In this document: piece after piece, positions 62,198 to 64,000 of the stretch
Numbering within the stretch: position 1 is the first letter of the stretch
Layout of the letters: every line of letters starts with the position of its first letter
Assembly: GCF_900044055.2 (NCBI RefSeq)
Contig: NZ_FCOX02000021.1
Span: 58,774 to 122,773 of the forward strand
Direction of reading: 5' to 3'
DNA: 64,000 nucleotides
Source: Caballeronia calidae
Lineage (GTDB): Bacteria; Pseudomonadota; Gammaproteobacteria; Burkholderiales; Burkholderiaceae
The notes under the pieces: generated by a model
What the model was told of the DNA's origin: nothing
What the model saw: only the letters and a program-made list of their open reading frames with translations
The model's database searches: none
Translations under genes and position numbers: made by a program

Positions 62198-63664
62198 ATG
62201 CCCTCCTCGTTCAAACCCACAGCTGAACAACACGCGGTCGTGGAAGCGGCTCTCGGCGGCGGTGACCTCAAAATCAAGGCTTATGCCGGCGCCGGCAAGA
62301 CCTCGACGTTGCGGTTGGTCGCTCAGCAACTGATGGGCAGGCGCGGAGCTTACCTCGCGTTCAACAAAGACATCGCGGATTCGGCGCGCCGCGGATTTCC
62401 GCCCAGCGTCAACTCGCGCACCGTGCATTCGCTCGCATACGCTGGCATGCCTTCGACCTTGACCTCTCGAATGAACCTTCCTGCAGAGCCACCTCACGAG
62501 CTGTCTGCACGGTATGGAATCGGCGCGATCGAGGTTCCCACCATCACCAGCAAAGACGTCGAGATCACGCCTTTCGAAATCGGACGAATGATCGTCGACG
62601 GCTTGGGTCGGTTTTGCCGTTCGCCGGATCCGACACCATGCTCGTATCACATCCAAGTTGACGAGAAGGTGCATGAAAGGGCCGCCGACTGGCTACGTGA
62701 AAACTTACTTCCCAGCGTCGTGCGACTCTGGCACGAGAGCATCGATCCACGCGGCCGCAGCGCGATTCTGCCGGACGTTTATTTGAAGGTATGGGCACAG
62801 CAAGATCCCCGCATCAACGCCGATTTCATCCTTTTCGATGAGGCGCAGGACAGCGACGGTGTCATGCTGTCGGTGCTCGGTCGACAGCGGCATGCCCAGA
62901 TCATCTATGTCGGCGATCCCTACCAGCAGATCTATGAATGGCGAGGTGCGATCAATGCCATGGCGCAAATCGACGCGCCGGAGCGACCGCTTACTGAATC
63001 TTTCCGCTTTGGACAGACGCTCGCCACGCTCGCAAGTCGCATACTCGCGTTGCTTGGTGAGCCCACGCCGATACGTGGCCAGCCGGGCATTGGCTCGATC
63101 ATGGTAGAAGACTCCGCGATTTCGCCGCCGGTCGATGCAATCCTTTGCCGGAAGAACGCGACGGCTATCTGGCAGTTGGCTGCAGGTCTCGAAATGGGTC
63201 ATCGGCCGGCTATTCGCATGAGTCCCAGCGAGATCGTCGCGTTCGCGGACGGCGCCGATCAATTGCTCGCAGGTCGACGCGCCTTTCGCCCGTTGGCCTT
63301 CGCATTGTTCGAAAGCTGGAAGGAAGTCCAATCATTCGCGCGCAGTGCGGCAGGACAAGACTTACTGCCAATTGTCCAAATCGTCGATGATCGAGGAACC
63401 GACTATCTGCGGGCGCTCGCGCAGCGAACGACACCCGAACGTGAAGCCGATTACGTCATTTCGACGGTGCATCGCGCCAAGGGGCTTGAATGGAAGCGAG
63501 TCCGCGTTGTGAACGATTTCCGCTTCATGCTCGTTAATGGTCGACTAACGTTGGACGAAGACGAAATGCGACTGCTCTATGTCGCGGTGACGCGCGCGCA
63601 GCACGTGCTCGATCTCTCCGACTTGCGCGAGGAGCTATTGCGGTTGTTCAGCGCACATCGATGA
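62198..63664 (+). CDS. UvrD/Rep-like SF1 DNA helicase
   Basis: A 488-residue superfamily 1A helicase that moves 3'-5' on DNA. The Q-like start FKPTAEQHAVVEAAL precedes Walker A AGAGKTSTLR (K34), then AYLAFNKDIA, Walker B ILFDEAQDSD, motif III VGDPYQQIYEWRGAINAM, motif V STVHRAKGLEWKRVRV and motif VI LYVAVTRAQHVLDL. It is shorter than UvrD or Rep (about 700 residues), with small insert domains, as in many phage- and defence-linked or F-box-like helicases. The ATG at 62198 is used; a TTG five codons earlier is possible. Confidence 0.88.
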   Translation: MPSSFKPTAEQHAVVEAALGGGDLKIKAYAGAGKTSTLRLVAQQLMGRRGAYLAFNKDIADSARRGFPPSVNSRTVHSLAYAGMPSTLTSRMNLPAEPPHELSARYGIGAIEVPTITSKDVEITPFEIGRMIVDGLGRFCRSPDPTPCSYHIQVDEKVHERAADWLRENLLPSVVRLWHESIDPRGRSAILPDVYLKVWAQQDPRINADFILFDEAQDSDGVMLSVLGRQRHAQIIYVGDPYQQIYEWRGAINAMAQIDAPERPLTESFRFGQTLATLASRILALLGEPTPIRGQPGIGSIMVEDSAISPPVDAILCRKNATAIWQLAAGLEMGHRPAIRMSPSEIVAFADGADQLLAGRRAFRPLAFALFESWKEVQSFARSAAGQDLLPIVQIVDDRGTDYLRALAQRTTPEREADYVISTVHRAKGLEWKRVRVVNDFRFMLVNGRLTLDEDEMRLLYVAVTRAQHVLDLSDLREELLRLFSAHR

Positions 63665-63742
63665 GCATGCGCCTGCATCGTTGCGTGGTTCGTTCCGTGA
63701 GCCGGGCCGCCCCCGGACAAGCGCGGGAATCTCCCCACGCCT

Positions 63743-64000
63743 TCATTTAATGGCCTGGCCGCTCCACCGGTCACGGTTGCGCCAAAACGGACACAGCGGA
63801 CAGGCTTCACCTTCTGGATAGTCGATGCCTTCCTCATGCGGACAGCCGATGATGCGATCGACCATGACGACCGATCTGGCGCCTAGCTGGTCGAGGAACC
63901 GGACAACTGCCTCGGTAATGTCAGGATCGTTTCTCGCATCGGTGGCAAGACAAAACCACCGCTCGACGGGATCGGCATCCGCACCTTCGTGCGCGACGAT
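63743..64000 (-). CDS. Unknown protein with Cys-rich C-terminus (5' part outside window)
   Basis: The last 85 codons of a minus-strand gene that continues past the window edge. It reads smoothly (RWFCLATDARNDPDITEAVV; LDQLGARSVVMVDRIIGCPH) and ends with a CPHEEG and a CPLCPFW segment, so the tail could bind a metal ion through C-x-H and C-x2-C. I do not recognise the family. It reads toward the helicase gene. Confidence 0.7.
   Translation of the reverse strand: MVAHEGADADPVERWFCLATDARNDPDITEAVVRFLDQLGARSVVMVDRIIGCPHEEGIDYPEGEACPLCPFWRNRDRWSGQAIK

Overview
The window looks like chromosomal DNA from a high-GC betaproteobacterium of the Burkholderia / Paraburkholderia / Caballeronia group. I infer this from the GC-rich codon use, a Burkholderia-type type VI secretion (T6SS) gene order, a DUF4148 protein, an H-NS remnant, a Burkholderia-type porin, and many TetR, GntR and LysR regulators. 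No database search was possible, so species is not assigned. I saw no tRNA, rRNA, CRISPR array, transposase or prophage gene.

Layout. (1) 1-15.1 kb: end of a T6SS locus, hcp (partial)-tssE-tssF-tssG-tssH-vgrG, then an unassigned TPR-like protein, a 1515-residue PAAR-like/RHS effector with a variable C-terminal toxin, and its presumed immunity gene. (2) 15.1-15.9 kb: terminator and an H-NS C-terminal relic. (3) 15.9-27.5 kb: two TetR-controlled sets of acyl-CoA genes (two acyl-CoA ligases, two crotonase-fold hydratases, a MaoC protein, an AtoE-type short-chain fatty acid transporter, an AcuI-type acrylyl-CoA reductase, an MFS carrier) plus AhpD-like and OsmC-like redox proteins. (4) 27.7-28.7 kb: a YqaA-type membrane protein and a GNAT acetyltransferase. 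(5) 28.8-37.8 kb: a mostly minus-strand catabolic island, with an FMN-dependent monooxygenase, flavin reductase, aldehyde dehydrogenase, DUF3311/sodium symporter pair, RibH2-type lumazine synthase, M20 amidohydrolase and MFS carrier, and a divergent XRE-cupin regulator. (6) 38.4-44.2 kb: a patchwork with a TumE-type toxin-antitoxin pair, a frameshifted membrane-protein gene, a cupin, an FMN reductase, an N-terminally truncated histidine kinase and five copies of a 28-bp dispersed repeat. (7) 44.3-53.1 kb: a peptide/oligomer-type ABC transporter with an enolase-superfamily enzyme, a porin and a divergent FadR-type GntR regulator. (8) 53.5-61.3 kb: an RraA-like aldolase, a protein with a HEPN-like RNase motif and a C-terminal LOTUS-like domain, and a LysR-regulated group (dicarboxylate/amino-acid symporter, D-cysteine desulfhydrase-like PLP enzyme, MFS, LysE exporter). 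(9) 61.6-64 kb: a broken cold-shock gene, an SF1 helicase and the end of a Cys-rich protein gene.

How the genes fit together. The T6SS genes form one polar string, with 4-bp stop/start overlaps at tssF/tssG and tssH/vgrG, ending in an effector-immunity cassette whose last part has visibly lower GC. Region 3 reads as uptake and CoA activation of a short, probably unsaturated acid, hydration or reduction of its CoA ester, and protection against reactive electrophiles. Region 5 reads as a two-component flavin monooxygenase pathway with its own transporter and extra flavin supply. Region 7 is an uptake-plus-enzyme operon with its own regulator.

The most unusual items are the HEPN/LOTUS protein at 54.5-55.3 kb, the RHS toxin/immunity tail with its unassigned upstream partner, the paired dispersed repeats at 39.6-44.1 kb, and a 20-bp dyad shared by two promoters in region 4-5.
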